From: Erwinia sp. S63
GTDB taxonomy: Bacteria > Pseudomonadota > Gammaproteobacteria > Enterobacterales > Enterobacteriaceae
Assembly (NCBI RefSeq): GCF_016625195.1
Contig: NZ_JACVUP010000005.1
Span: 1 to 64,000 of the forward strand
Direction of reading: 5' to 3'
Length of the DNA stretch: 64,000 bases
A model generated the notes under the pieces. The model searched no databases. It was given only the letters and a program-made list of their open reading frames with translations, and was not told the DNA's origin. Below, one piece after another: positions 31,422-39,404 of the stretch. The position numbers were made by a program, and so were the translations under genes. Positions within the stretch are counted from its first letter, which is position 1; each line of letters opens with the position of its first letter.

Positions 31422-31830
31422 TGTGATAACGCGGGGATTCCACATAGCCTTCACGCGAATAGAACTGGTTGGCTTTCAGGCGTGAGGCGTGACAATGAAC
31501 CTCCATGCGATCGCAACCCCGCTCGCGCGACAGCTGTTCAGCGTGGCTAAGCAGCTGTTGACCACTGCCTTTACTGCGCTCGCCCTCAGCAATGCAAAAA
31601 TAGCTGATGCGGGCGAAATCACCGGGCAGCGCCAGTTGAGGAATAAAGTGCAGAGAGAGAAAACCCAGAACCTGATTGCCGTGTTCTGCCACTAATAAAA
31701 TTTCGTCGGGATGGCTGCATAGCTGCGCCAGACGCGTATCAATAAACTTTTCCGTGCCGCTGTATCCCAGTTCGGTTAACAGCGCACTCAGGGCAAAACT
31801 GTCTTTTGCCAGTGCCTGACGTATATTCAT
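31399..31830 (-). CDS. GNAT-family N-acetyltransferase
   Basis: Small acetyltransferase of 143 residues with the acetyl-CoA motif A in YFCIAEGERSKGSGQQLLSHAEQLSRERG (Q/RxxGxG/A near 90-100) and the C-terminal FYSREGYVESPRYHIKDL typical of the fold. The substrate is unknown. It overlaps the end of the MocR gene in convergent orientation. Confidence 0.83.
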   Translation of the reverse strand: MNIRQALAKDSFALSALLTELGYSGTEKFIDTRLAQLCSHPDEILLVAEHGNQVLGFLSLHFIPQLALPGDFARISYFCIAEGERSKGSGQQLLSHAEQLSRERGCDRMEVHCHASRLKANQFYSREGYVESPRYHIKDLGSL

Positions 31831-31950
31831 CCTGCCTCCTCAAGAGTCCTTGCATGCAGTTATATAGCGTTGTTGCGCAAAAAGCTGCAAGTAAGGATTG
31901 TTATGAGAATGTTACTGCAAGGTTCTGTGAAATACGCCGCAGAATGTGCC

Positions 31951-31968
31951 CTGTCATCAGACTGTCAT
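31951..31968 (+). promoter_or_regulatory. Pho box (PhoB site)
   Basis: CTGTCAT-CAGA-CTGTCAT consists of two perfect 7-base half-sites at the 11-bp period of the PhoB consensus. It is oriented to drive rightward transcription and lies 66 bp before the 32-codon ORF at 32035. A good -10 hexamer after it is not obvious (GGTTTAAGGAT is the best). Confidence 0.7.
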
Positions 31969-32034
31969 CACGGTTTAAGGATGGCTTAACCTGACTTTGC
32001 GATGCTGAGAAAAATAGACCTCTGGGGCGAGCAC

Positions 32035-32133
32035 ATGAAAGATCTGATTCCACGTAGCTACGATGAAATGATGGCGCTATGCATCGCCATGGCGGCCGTG
32101 TTGGGCTATTCCCTGACCTGGTGGCACATGTAA
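32035..32133 (+). CDS. Small single-span membrane protein, 32 residues
   Basis: A short frame with a start (ATG 32035) after GGGGCGAG. It encodes a charged N-terminus (MKDLIPRSYDE) and a hydrophobic C-terminal helix ending YSLTWWHM, the layout of small stress-regulated membrane proteins. An in-frame ATG at 32002 would lengthen it to 43 residues but has no ribosome-binding site. A Pho box lies 66 bp upstream and a terminator just downstream, so the gene is bounded by its own signals. I do not recognise the family. Confidence 0.6.
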   Translation: MKDLIPRSYDEMMALCIAMAAVLGYSLTWWHM

Positions 32134-32147
32134 AAAAAGGACAAAAA

Positions 32148-32170
32148 AAACCCGCCATTAGGCGGGTTTT
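32148..32170. terminator. Bidirectional terminator between the 32-aa gene and cspE
   Basis: CCCGCC-ATTA-GGCGGG is flanked by eight A on the left and four T on the right, so it works for the small gene and, on the other strand, for cspE. Confidence 0.85.
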
Positions 32171-32189
32171 CAAAATTCTAACTGTTAAC

Positions 32190-32399
32190 TTACAGAGCGA
32201 TAACGTTAGCAGCAGATGGGCCTTTAGCGCCGTCAGTGATTTCGAACTCTACACGCTGACCTTCAGCCAGAGTTTTGAAACCATTGCTCATGATTGCAGA
32301 GAAGTGTACGAATACATCTTTGCTGCCATCTTCTGGAGTAATGAAACCGAAGCCTTTCGACTCATTAAACCACTTAACGTTACCTTTGATCTTGGACAT
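32190..32399 (-). CDS. cspE: CspE, cold-shock-family RNA chaperone
   Basis: 69-residue single-domain OB-fold nucleic-acid chaperone, differing from E. coli CspE at only a few positions. RNP1 KGFGFITP and RNP2 DVFVHFS are intact. Constitutively expressed CspE melts RNA hairpins and can antiterminate transcription. Its position between ybeM and pagP supports the paralogue call; crcB, which follows it in E. coli, is absent. Confidence 0.95.
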   Translation of the reverse strand: MSKIKGNVKWFNESKGFGFITPEDGSKDVFVHFSAIMSNGFKTLAEGQRVEFEITDGAKGPSAANVIAL

Positions 32400-32549
32400 C
32401 TATATTACCTTTACATGAAAAATGGACACTAAACTGTGTCGGCATCTAGTACAGCAATTGCGGTGACATTTGTCCAGTGAGAATTGATGAAAAAGTGATA
32501 AATATTGATTTTTTGCATCCCCTTCACACTTTTTGACGCTTTTCACACA

Positions 32550-33122
32550 CTAAAACTGGAATCTCAGCCAGGCAAAGTAGACGTTGCCGTTATTATAAGT
32601 CCCTGGAATATAAGTCATTTGGAAAGTGGCTGGACCATATCCTATTGATGCTAATGGCAAAACCAGTGGAATAGGGATATAACGCCAGTTATCTCTCGCT
32701 GTCACACCCGCGGTGTAGCCTGCACCGATGTGGAAATTCTGATCGTTCAATGGCCGCCAGGTCGCTTCCCAGCCATATCCGGCGATAGGCTCCCATTTAT
32801 TGAACGAGTCTTTGAACACCATGGCATAGAGCCCGTGCCAGTTGCCTTTCTCATCCCAACGAGAAACACCGCCACCGGCGCCCCACGGCCGCTCGTTATA
32901 CTTTTCGATGTGCTCGTCGTCATAGGTCCAGCGGTTGTGCCAGGTGATAGCGGGCAGATAAAAATCATCATGCTGTGGCTGAGACCAGGTTTGCTCCACA
33001 TTGCTGCTAAAGGTATTCCAGCCCGATTCAATGGCTTGCGATGTCGTGACTGCTGATGCTGAAAACGTCATTGCTAACGTCAAAATACCGCCTAAAAGCG
33101 CGGAAAAAATGTGCCGATTCAC
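32550..33122 (-). CDS. pagP: PagP, lipid A palmitoyltransferase
   Basis: Eight-stranded outer-membrane barrel that moves palmitate from phospholipid to lipid A. The 190-residue precursor has a signal peptide ending SASA (residue 24). Catalytic residues are H62, D105 and S106 ([14 protein letters not shown]), with the same 43-residue spacing as H33-D76-S77 of the mature E. coli enzyme. The C-terminal AWLRFQF is the BAM signal. A PhoP box was not recognised upstream. Confidence 0.94.
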   Translation of the reverse strand: MNRHIFSALLGGILTLAMTFSASAVTTSQAIESGWNTFSSNVEQTWSQPQHDDFYLPAITWHNRWTYDDEHIEKYNERPWGAGGGVSRWDEKGNWHGLYAMVFKDSFNKWEPIAGYGWEATWRPLNDQNFHIGAGYTAGVTARDNWRYIPIPLVLPLASIGYGPATFQMTYIPGTYNNGNVYFAWLRFQF

Positions 33123-33258
33123 AGAACTGTCCTATTAAATCATCTCTTAAATTCAACCCACCCCGCTAAGAATGTCATTCGGCAAGTGGGCGATTATTAG
33201 CGCTACGACTTAAAAGGGTATTTAAAAAAGCGGCTAAAAACTCCAGGTATTGTCTGGG

Positions 33259-33277
33259 TTACCGGATTATTTACCGG
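33259..33277. repeat. Direct repeat TTACCGG in the pagP upstream region
   Basis: TTACCGG occurs at 33259 and 33271, 12 bp apart, some 140 bp before pagP. The 388-bp gap (33123-33510) has no convincing ORF and is A/T rich. The repeat could be a response-regulator site; this is a guess from spacing. Confidence 0.3.
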
Positions 33278-33510
33278 TGATTTAAATTAGGTTGGGGTTT
33301 ATCTATTGAAAGGGATTGGCCGAGAATGCAAGGAAAATGCACATTTAATGCACTTAGTGCGTCATTATCACGCACAGAGATAACTTAATATTCAGCAAGT
33401 TAACGCCGATTATTTACATTGGAAATAAATTAATTAATTTTATGAATTGAACTCTGCGGGCGAATAAGATAAATCTCATCTTTCCAGGATGGAGAGGGAG
33501 GAACATTGAG

Positions 33511-33696
33511 ATGACTATTCGCTGTCGACGCTGCGGGTGCGCTAAATTTTATTTCACAGAGCCAAAAGCCGAAGAGAATCGACATACCTCACACCACGGT
33601 GCATGTTGCGCGGGCTGTGATAAACCGATTGACTGGCGCGACCTTATTCCTGCCATGCTAACATACAGCGAAATTGCCGCGTCCCGGGCAGAATAA
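33511..33696 (+). CDS. Small cysteine-rich protein (putative zinc ribbon)
   Basis: A 61-residue product with a strong ribosome-binding site (GGGAGG). CRRCGC near the N-terminus and CCAGC near the middle supply two CxxC pairs, arranged like a rubredoxin-type zinc ribbon, followed by DKPIDWRDL. No function can be assigned. It is convergent with the YohP-like gene. Confidence 0.68.
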   Translation: MTIRCRRCGCAKFYFTEPKAEENRHTSHHGACCAGCDKPIDWRDLIPAMLTYSEIAASRAE

Positions 33697-33702
33697 CGAA
33701 TT

Positions 33703-33721
33703 CAGGCACCTCAGGTGCCTG
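33703..33721. terminator. Hairpin between convergent small genes
   Basis: CAGGCACC-TCA-GGTGCCTG is a perfect 8-bp hairpin 6 bp after the preceding stop; it lacks a T run, so it may be a shared 3'-end structure. Confidence 0.45.
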
Positions 33722-33727
33722 TTCGCG

Positions 33728-33811
33728 TTAGAAAATCAGCTTAAACACACCCGTAATCGTCAGTAATCCCACGATAAAAATGATGGCAATAATCCACAGA
33801 ATTATTTTCAT
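33728..33811 (-). CDS. yohP: YohP-like membrane micro-protein, 27 residues
   Basis: On the minus strand AAGGAG lies 6 bases before an ATG that opens a 27-codon frame. The product starts MKIILW, is almost wholly hydrophobic and ends TGVFKLIF. E. coli YohP, a 27-residue inner-membrane protein, starts MKIILW and ends TGVFKMIF, so length, both ends and character agree. The role is unknown; YohP is studied as a model for post-translational small-protein insertion. Confidence 0.8.
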   Translation of the reverse strand: MKIILWIIAIIFIVGLLTITGVFKLIF

Positions 33812-34070
33812 TGTTCGCTCCTTCAGTGATGAAAAATAACGCGTCTGTTATCCAGTATAGATGATCATTCTGTGTTCGCTGTGCAGTGCGAGCACTGTCA
33901 CGCATCCTGATGATAGTTGCCTTCCGTTCAGTTTTATTTCTGCGAGACGGGTCTCAGGTCGCGATTTTATCCCCCTCTCCCGCTGCGCAACGCCGGCTCG
34001 TGCTGTCTAAACTTACAGCGCCTCTAGCAGGCCTCAATTGTTATCACTGCCTACGTAACAAGGAGATCTT

Positions 34071-34316
34071 ATGAGCACGATTAATACCAGCATGGGGCGT
34101 TACAGCCTGAAGGCAAAGGATTACGGCAACCACATCAGTGGCAGTATTGCCATCAATGATGAAGGTGGCACCCAACTCACCATGCAAGAGTTTGAAGAGC
34201 ATTACCTTGACGATGTCGTCAACAATGTCATTTATCCGGTCACGGGTGGGAACCGTGAAATTACCCGCGCATTGCGCGATCAGATGGTGAAAGCGGGCTT
34301 TGAACAGCCGCATTGA
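34071..34316 (+). CDS. Hypothetical protein, 81 residues
   Basis: AAGGAG lies 8 bases before the ATG, and a strong terminator follows the stop. The soluble product (MSTINTSMGRYSLK...) has a predicted mixed alpha/beta character with an acidic centre (MQEFEEHYLDDVV). I do not recognise the family. The 250 bp upstream (33812-34070) contain no other supportable gene. Confidence 0.65.
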   Translation: MSTINTSMGRYSLKAKDYGNHISGSIAINDEGGTQLTMQEFEEHYLDDVVNNVIYPVTGGNREITRALRDQMVKAGFEQPH

Positions 34317-34322
34317 GTTTTT

Positions 34323-34350
34323 GGGCCACGGATTGTGGCCCTTTGCTTTT
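34323..34350 (+). terminator. Rho-independent terminator
   Basis: GGGCCAC-GGATT-GTGGCCC followed by TTTGCTTTT, 6 bp after the stop of the 81-residue gene. Confidence 0.85.
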
Positions 34351-34424
34351 GATAACACTCACTTGCGGTGATGATGGCTTTAAGCGCAGGATGCATTATT
34401 GAACATGACAAGGAGATTGACCGC

Positions 34425-35507
34425 GTGAGTGCCCTTTACCGACTTCCCCCTTCTAAATTACATCAGTTTGTTCAGGCCATTTGGTTACATGCCGGCAGCA
34501 GCGCCGAAGAGTCACGTTTGGTGGCTGACCATCTGGTGGCCGCCAATCTGGCCGGTCACGATTCCCACGGTGTAGGAATGATCCCCAGCTATATGAGTTC
34601 ACTCAAGCAGGGCTTCCTGCAGCTTAATCAGCACACCACCCTTGAAAAGGATGCCGGAGCCGTGCTCACGCTGCATGGCCATAATGGCTTTGGTCAGGTG
34701 GCTGCGCATCAGGCGATGCAACTGGGGATTGAGCGTGCAGCGAAACTCGGGATCGCTGCGGTAGGTTTACACCATTCCCACCATATTGGCCGCATCGGTC
34801 ATTGGGCGGAACAGTGCGCAGCGGCGGGATTTGTCTCTTTCCATTTCGTCAACGTGATGGGCGATCCGATGGTTGCGCCTTTTAACGGCAGCGATCGTCG
34901 CTTCGGCACCAATCCCTTCTGCGCCATCTTCCCGCGTAAAAATGCCAAACCGCTGCTGCTCGATTTCGCCACCAGCGGCATTGCCTACGGTAAAACGCGC
35001 GTGGCGTGGAACAAAGGGCAACAGGTGGCACCGGGCTATCTGATCGATCACCAGGGCCAGGCCACCACCGAACCCGGCGTGATGCATCAGGCGCCTTATG
35101 GTTCGCTGATGCCGTTTGGTTTGCACAAAGGCTACGCGCTGGCCACGATGTGCGAAATTCTGGGCGGGGCACTCTCCGGTGGCCGCACCACGCACGATGC
35201 CACGCTGGTCAGCAGTCATGACGCTATTTTCAACTGCATGACCACCATCATCGTCAATCCCGAGGCGTTTGATGCCCCTGCGATGCAGGAAGAAGCAGAA
35301 TCGTTCCTGGAGTGGGTAAAACGCTCACCACAAAGCGGCGATGCGCCGATTCAGGTGCCGGGCGAATGGGAAGAGCAGAATCGTATTGAACGCGATCGCG
35401 AGGGAATTCCGCTCGACAGCAACAGCTGGGAACAGATCTGTGCAGCGGCGTCACAAGCGGGCATGCCCGATGAGGAGCTGGCGGCCTTCCGCGCGCTGGC
35501 GCAGTAG
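34425..35507 (+). CDS. hcxB: HcxB (YbiC)-like hydroxycarboxylate dehydrogenase
   Basis: Ldh2/MDH2-family NAD-dependent oxidoreductase (malate/L-lactate/sulfolactate type). The GTG at 34425 follows CAAGGAG at 9 bases and gives 360 residues, close to E. coli YbiC (361); the earlier ATG at 34368 would overhang. Motifs LAGHDSHGVGMIPSY, HHSHHIGRIGHWAEQCA and NPFCAIFPR match the family. It is convergent with gntT. Confidence 0.88.
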   Translation: MSALYRLPPSKLHQFVQAIWLHAGSSAEESRLVADHLVAANLAGHDSHGVGMIPSYMSSLKQGFLQLNQHTTLEKDAGAVLTLHGHNGFGQVAAHQAMQLGIERAAKLGIAAVGLHHSHHIGRIGHWAEQCAAAGFVSFHFVNVMGDPMVAPFNGSDRRFGTNPFCAIFPRKNAKPLLLDFATSGIAYGKTRVAWNKGQQVAPGYLIDHQGQATTEPGVMHQAPYGSLMPFGLHKGYALATMCEILGGALSGGRTTHDATLVSSHDAIFNCMTTIIVNPEAFDAPAMQEEAESFLEWVKRSPQSGDAPIQVPGEWEEQNRIERDREGIPLDSNSWEQICAAASQAGMPDEELAAFRALAQ

Positions 35508-35525
35508 ACCGCAGCAGTGAAGAAG

Positions 35526-35546
35526 CTGAGGCCTCTCGCCTCAGCT
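35526..35546. terminator. Hairpin between convergent hcxB and gntT
   Basis: GCTGAGGC-CTCTC-GCCTCAGC, with TGATTT on the right; it probably serves both convergent genes. Confidence 0.6.
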
Positions 35547-35554
35547 GATTTCCG

Positions 35555-36871
35555 TCAGATAACGTTAGCCAGCAGCAAGCAGCCGACCAAACCACACACC
35601 GAAATAATGGTTTCCAGCGCGGACCAGGAGCGGATGGTTTCGCCAATAGTCAGGTTGAAGTATTCCTTGAACAGCCAGAAGCCCGGATCGTTGACGTGAG
35701 AGAAAATCACGCTGCCGGAACCCACCGCAATCACCATTAATTCCGGGCTGGCACCGCTGGTAGCAATCAGTGGCGCCACAATACCACCGGCAGTAATCGC
35801 CGCCACGGTGGCTGAACCCAGCGCGATACGCAGCACTGCGGCAATAGACCACGCCATGAAGATCGGCGACAGGTTAGTGGCATGCATCATATTCGCGATG
35901 TATTTATCAACGCCGCTGTCCACCAGCACCTGCTTGAACGCCCCGCCGCCGCCAATGATTAACAGCATCATGGCGATGATTTTGATCGAGTCGGTGATGG
36001 TGCCCATCACTTCATCCATGCTACGTCCACGGTTCAGACCAAAGGTGAAGATGGCGATCAGTACCGCAATCAGCGTTGCCATAATCGGGTCACCAAAGAA
36101 CTCCGCGTACGGCAGCAGCACATGTCCCTTCGGCAATACCATTTCCGCCACGGCACGTAACGCCATCAGCACTACTGGTACTAACGCCGTCCAGACGCTG
36201 ACACCAAAACCTGGCATTTCCGCTTCAGTAAAGGTTTTCGGGTTCCACAAGCCTTCAGGAATCGGTTTGTCGATGCCCTTCAGGAAGCGCGCATACACTG
36301 GGCCTGCAAGGATCACGGTAGGAATCCCCAGCAGGGTGCCATACAGCAGCGTTTTACCCATATCGGCGTTGAACAGCGTCGCAATCGCGGTAGGGCCAGG
36401 ATGCGGAGGCAGGAAACCGTGCGTCACAGAGAGTGCCGCAGCCATCGGCACGCCAACGTACAACAGCGGTACGCGCGCGGATGCCGCAATGCTGAATACC
36501 AGCGGCAGCATCAACACAAAGCCCACTTCATAGAACAGCGCGAAGCCCACCGTGAAGCCCGTCAAGACCAGCGCCCACTGAATGTGTTTTTGACCAAATT
36601 TAGCAATCAGCGTAGTGGCAATACGCTGGGCACCGCCGCAGTCAGCCAGCAGTTTCCCCAGCATCGCGCCAAAACCCATGATCAGCGCCAGGCTGCCAAG
36701 GGTGCCGCCCACACCGGTTTTGATCGATCCAATCACCTTGTTGACCGGCATGCCCTGCATCATGCCGACTGCCAGCGCGACCAGGATCAGCGCAATAAAT
36801 CCATTCAGCTTGAAGCGAATCATTAACAACAGCAGTAAGGCTACGCCAATCGCCACATAGAGTAATGGCAT
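35555..36871 (-). CDS. gntT: GntT, gluconate:H+ symporter
   Basis: GntP-family permease of 438 residues, the length of E. coli GntT, and nearly identical in core segments (LTGFTVGFALFYEVGFVLMLPL, HGFLPPHPGPTAIA, GSGSVIFSHVNDPGFWLFKEY). About twelve or more membrane helices are visible. Paralogues (GntU, IdnT, GntP) are less similar by recall. Two overlapping GntR-type operators stand 112-141 bp upstream, so gluconate-responsive control is likely. Confidence 0.9.
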   Translation of the reverse strand: MPLLYVAIGVALLLLLMIRFKLNGFIALILVALAVGMMQGMPVNKVIGSIKTGVGGTLGSLALIMGFGAMLGKLLADCGGAQRIATTLIAKFGQKHIQWALVLTGFTVGFALFYEVGFVLMLPLVFSIAASARVPLLYVGVPMAAALSVTHGFLPPHPGPTAIATLFNADMGKTLLYGTLLGIPTVILAGPVYARFLKGIDKPIPEGLWNPKTFTEAEMPGFGVSVWTALVPVVLMALRAVAEMVLPKGHVLLPYAEFFGDPIMATLIAVLIAIFTFGLNRGRSMDEVMGTITDSIKIIAMMLLIIGGGGAFKQVLVDSGVDKYIANMMHATNLSPIFMAWSIAAVLRIALGSATVAAITAGGIVAPLIATSGASPELMVIAVGSGSVIFSHVNDPGFWLFKEYFNLTIGETIRSWSALETIISVCGLVGCLLLANVI

Positions 36872-36982
36872 AATTTTTCTCCACTTTTGCGCACGACAGC
36901 ATGTCGGCAGCGGTTTGTTTTGTTGATCCCAAAGGACAGTCGATTCGGTGACATCGATTCAAGGCATGCGGTCTGCCGCACA

Positions 36983-37012
36983 ATGTTACGGGTATCATGT
37001 TAAGGGTAACAT
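36983..37012. promoter_or_regulatory. Two overlapping GntR-type operators
   Basis: ATGTTACGGGTATCAT (36983-36998) and ATGTTAAGGGTAACAT (36997-37012) both fit ATGTTA-N4-TAACAT, the recalled GntR consensus; the second has perfect half-sites. They share two bases and are 14 bp apart centre to centre. The intergenic region is shared by gntT and the alcohol dehydrogenase, so both could be controlled. Confidence 0.75.
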
Positions 37013-37164
37013 TGCGCACAAAGCATCAGCCGCGCGCGGTGAATTTCTGTTTTGCGAAGGTGATCAACTTTTTGCCAGGCAGTTATCAGAATGTTTGCAG
37101 CGGAGGCGTTACGGGTTTTGGTTACACTAAGGTCTTTATGCCCTTCAAAAAAAAGGATATGCAG

Positions 37165-38310
37165 GTGAGTGAGAATCTGATCGAGTTGTACAGTAATCAA
37201 CAAACCCTGTTTGGACGTGGCAGCATCGACCGTTTAATACCACTGCTGGCCGCTAATCCCCAACCGACGCTGCTGTTTTGTGGCCGCTCTTTCCTCAACG
37301 GCCCGGCCTGGCAAAGACTGGGCGCGGCGCTCAATGACCAGATTCTGGGCTATGAGATTGTCAGCCATGAAGCCTCGCCCGATGAAATTGACGCCTGGGT
37401 GAATCGCTGGCGCGGCCATGTGGATCGCGTAGTAGCCATCGGCGGCGGCAGCGTGCTGGACGCGGCTAAAGCCTTCAGCGCCATGATGCAGCATCCGCTC
37501 AACACCGCACGTTACCTGGAGAAAGTCGGCGATACGCCGGTGCAGGCGATCACTCTGCCGCTGATCGCCATTCCCACCACAGCGGGAACGGGCAGTGAAG
37601 CAACGCAAAACGCCGTGGTGACCGACCAGCAGCATATCCAGGTCAAAGCATCGCTGCGTCATCCGGTATTCGTGCCACAGGTGGCAATTCTGGATGCCGA
37701 TTTGCTCAAGGGCACGCCGGATAGCGTGCTGGCAACCTGCGCCATTGATGCCTTCACCCATCTGTTCGAAGCGTACCTGTCGCGCAAAGGTAATCTGTTT
37801 ACCCAACAAACGGCGCTGAATGGGCTGCGACTGTTCTTTCAGGCGTGGCCAAATCTGAATCGCGACGATGCCCAAGGTGATGAAGCGCGGGAAGCGATGA
37901 TGATGGCTTCCTGGCTGGGCGGTGTTTGTCTGAGCAGTGCAGGATTGGGCGTGATTCACGGGATTGCCGGTGAACTGGGGGCTATCAAACCTTTCCATCA
38001 CGGAGAAGTGTGTGGACGCCTGCTGTTCCCGTTCCTCGATGTACTGGCTGAAACCGAACACGCTGAACAGCAGCGGTTGATGACACAATTGGGGCAAGCA
38101 TTGTTACCGGACGATCCGGCACCGCCGGCGTTAGCGCTGAAAGCCTGGCTGCAGCAGCACGCCATTGTGCCGTTCTGGCAGGACGGCCCGACCTTGAGCG
38201 CTATCGACGTTGACTGGATTGTTGCGCGCGCCAACAGCAAAAACGGTTGGGTCAGCTACGATGCGCCCACCCTCACCGAGATGATTACCTCGGCCTGGCA
38301 TGTGGCATAA
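37165..38310 (+). CDS. Iron-containing alcohol dehydrogenase
   Basis: Class III (Fe-ADH) oxidoreductase, 381 residues from the GTG at 37165. I prefer that start because AAGGA lies 7 bases before it; ATGs at 37138 and 37159 have poorer signals and would add nine or two residues. The nucleotide motif is VVAIGGGSVLDAAKA. The metal ligands are expected in the segments DAFTHLFEAYLS, GVIHGIAGELG and PFHHGEVCG. It is divergent from gntT across GntR-type operators; the substrate is unknown, possibly a sugar-acid aldehyde. Confidence 0.85.
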   Translation: MSENLIELYSNQQTLFGRGSIDRLIPLLAANPQPTLLFCGRSFLNGPAWQRLGAALNDQILGYEIVSHEASPDEIDAWVNRWRGHVDRVVAIGGGSVLDAAKAFSAMMQHPLNTARYLEKVGDTPVQAITLPLIAIPTTAGTGSEATQNAVVTDQQHIQVKASLRHPVFVPQVAILDADLLKGTPDSVLATCAIDAFTHLFEAYLSRKGNLFTQQTALNGLRLFFQAWPNLNRDDAQGDEAREAMMMASWLGGVCLSSAGLGVIHGIAGELGAIKPFHHGEVCGRLLFPFLDVLAETEHAEQQRLMTQLGQALLPDDPAPPALALKAWLQQHAIVPFWQDGPTLSAIDVDWIVARANSKNGWVSYDAPTLTEMITSAWHVA

Positions 38311-38328
38311 CAACGGGTGATTGCGACT

Positions 38329-38356
38329 GTGCGGGCGCGTCAAAGCATGCCCGCAC
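38329..38356 (+). terminator. Hairpin after the alcohol dehydrogenase
   Basis: GTGCGGGC and GCCCGCAC pair perfectly over a 12-base loop in the convergent gap to ybiV. No T run follows. Confidence 0.4.
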
Positions 38357-38468
38357 ACCATCACTATCCCGCCAATGCACTGCGCCAGCGGTGCCGCTTC
38401 ATCTCGCCGCGCCTGCATACGCTCCACGCATCGGCAAAGCAAACAATGAATTAAGTGTCAGATGACGC

Positions 38469-39296
38469 TCAGAGGCTAAACGGCGGTTTGCCCGCCAGCA
38501 TCTGTTCAATCACCTGCAGTACGCCCTCTTCATTGTTGCTCGGTGCTTCAAAGCGTGCGGCGTCTTTCACCTTTTGCGGTGCATTCGCCATGGCGAAGCT
38601 AAATCCCGATTGCTGCAGCATCTCCAGATCGTTACCGCCATCGCCGAACACCAAAATCTCACTGCGATCGATGCCCCAGCGTTTACCGAGCAGATCGAGT
38701 CCATGGCCCTTGTGATTGCCAGGTACGATCAAATCCACTGAACCGTGGCCGCTGGACGTCGCCGCAGCCGAACCCTGATGCAGGCGTTCGATATCGGCCA
38801 TTAAGGGTTCAACGTATTCATCAGAGAGATTGAGGGCAAACTTGAAGAGCTTGTCATCCGCGACCTCATCGAGGCTGCGAATCGGCTTCAGGCGATGGCA
38901 GTAATGGCGCATCTTCACCAGCCAGCTTTCGTCGAGGCCTTCGAAGTAGTAAGCACTTTCACGTCCGCAGAGGATGTAACGCAGTTCAGGATAATGCCCG
39001 TTGTGCAGGGTATCGAGCACCGCATCGATATCAGCGCGGCTGAATGCCCCGCAGAACAGCTCTTCATCACGATCGATGATCCACGCGCCGTTTTCGGCGA
39101 CGAAGGCAATTTCACTGGAGATATCGGGGAAGAAGGATTTGAGTTGGTAATACTGATTGCCACTGGCGACCACAAATTTGATGCCGCGCCGTTTCATCTC
39201 TTCATAACAAGCCTGAAAACGAGCCCGGTTGTACTGCTTTTTATCGTCGAGAAAGGTGCCGTCCTTGTCTACTGCCACCATTTTTACCACGGTCAT
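38469..39296 (-). CDS. ybiV: YbiV-like HAD sugar phosphatase (Cof type)
   Basis: HAD-superfamily type IIB hydrolase of 275 residues. Motif I is VAVDKDGTFLDD, motif II VASGN and the C-terminal metal motif GDGGNDLEML. Whole-length similarity to E. coli YbiV (sugar/FMN phosphatase) is clear, including GNQYYQLKSFFPDI. Of two adjacent ATGs, the second (39296) has better spacing to AAGGAG. Convergent with the alcohol dehydrogenase. Confidence 0.87.
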   Translation of the reverse strand: MTVVKMVAVDKDGTFLDDKKQYNRARFQACYEEMKRRGIKFVVASGNQYYQLKSFFPDISSEIAFVAENGAWIIDRDEELFCGAFSRADIDAVLDTLHNGHYPELRYILCGRESAYYFEGLDESWLVKMRHYCHRLKPIRSLDEVADDKLFKFALNLSDEYVEPLMADIERLHQGSAAATSSGHGSVDLIVPGNHKGHGLDLLGKRWGIDRSEILVFGDGGNDLEMLQQSGFSFAMANAPQKVKDAARFEAPSNNEEGVLQVIEQMLAGKPPFSL

Positions 39297-39373
39297 CATG
39301 ACTCCTTAGCGCGTTGTAGGGAAAAAAGGGTCGCATAGAGAATAACCTGGTGAGGGCAGAAAGCAGAGAGAAA

Positions 39374-39397
39374 CACGGATGGCCGTAGCCATCCGTG
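39374..39397 (-). terminator. Terminator of the RcnB-like gene
   Basis: CACGGATGGC-CGTA-GCCATCCGTG is a perfect 10-bp stem; on the minus strand it is followed by TTTCTCTC. It lies 8 bp beyond the stop. Confidence 0.7.
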
Positions 39398-39404
39398 ATA
39401 GAGA

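Noticed and set aside
33123..33510. PhoP box for pagP
   Set aside because: I looked for GTTTA half-sites at 11-bp period on both strands and found none convincing; only an unrelated TTACCGG direct repeat is present.
37234..38097. 287-codon open frame on the minus strand
   Set aside because: Antisense to the iron alcohol dehydrogenase; low-complexity His/Gln/Arg composition typical of shadow frames.
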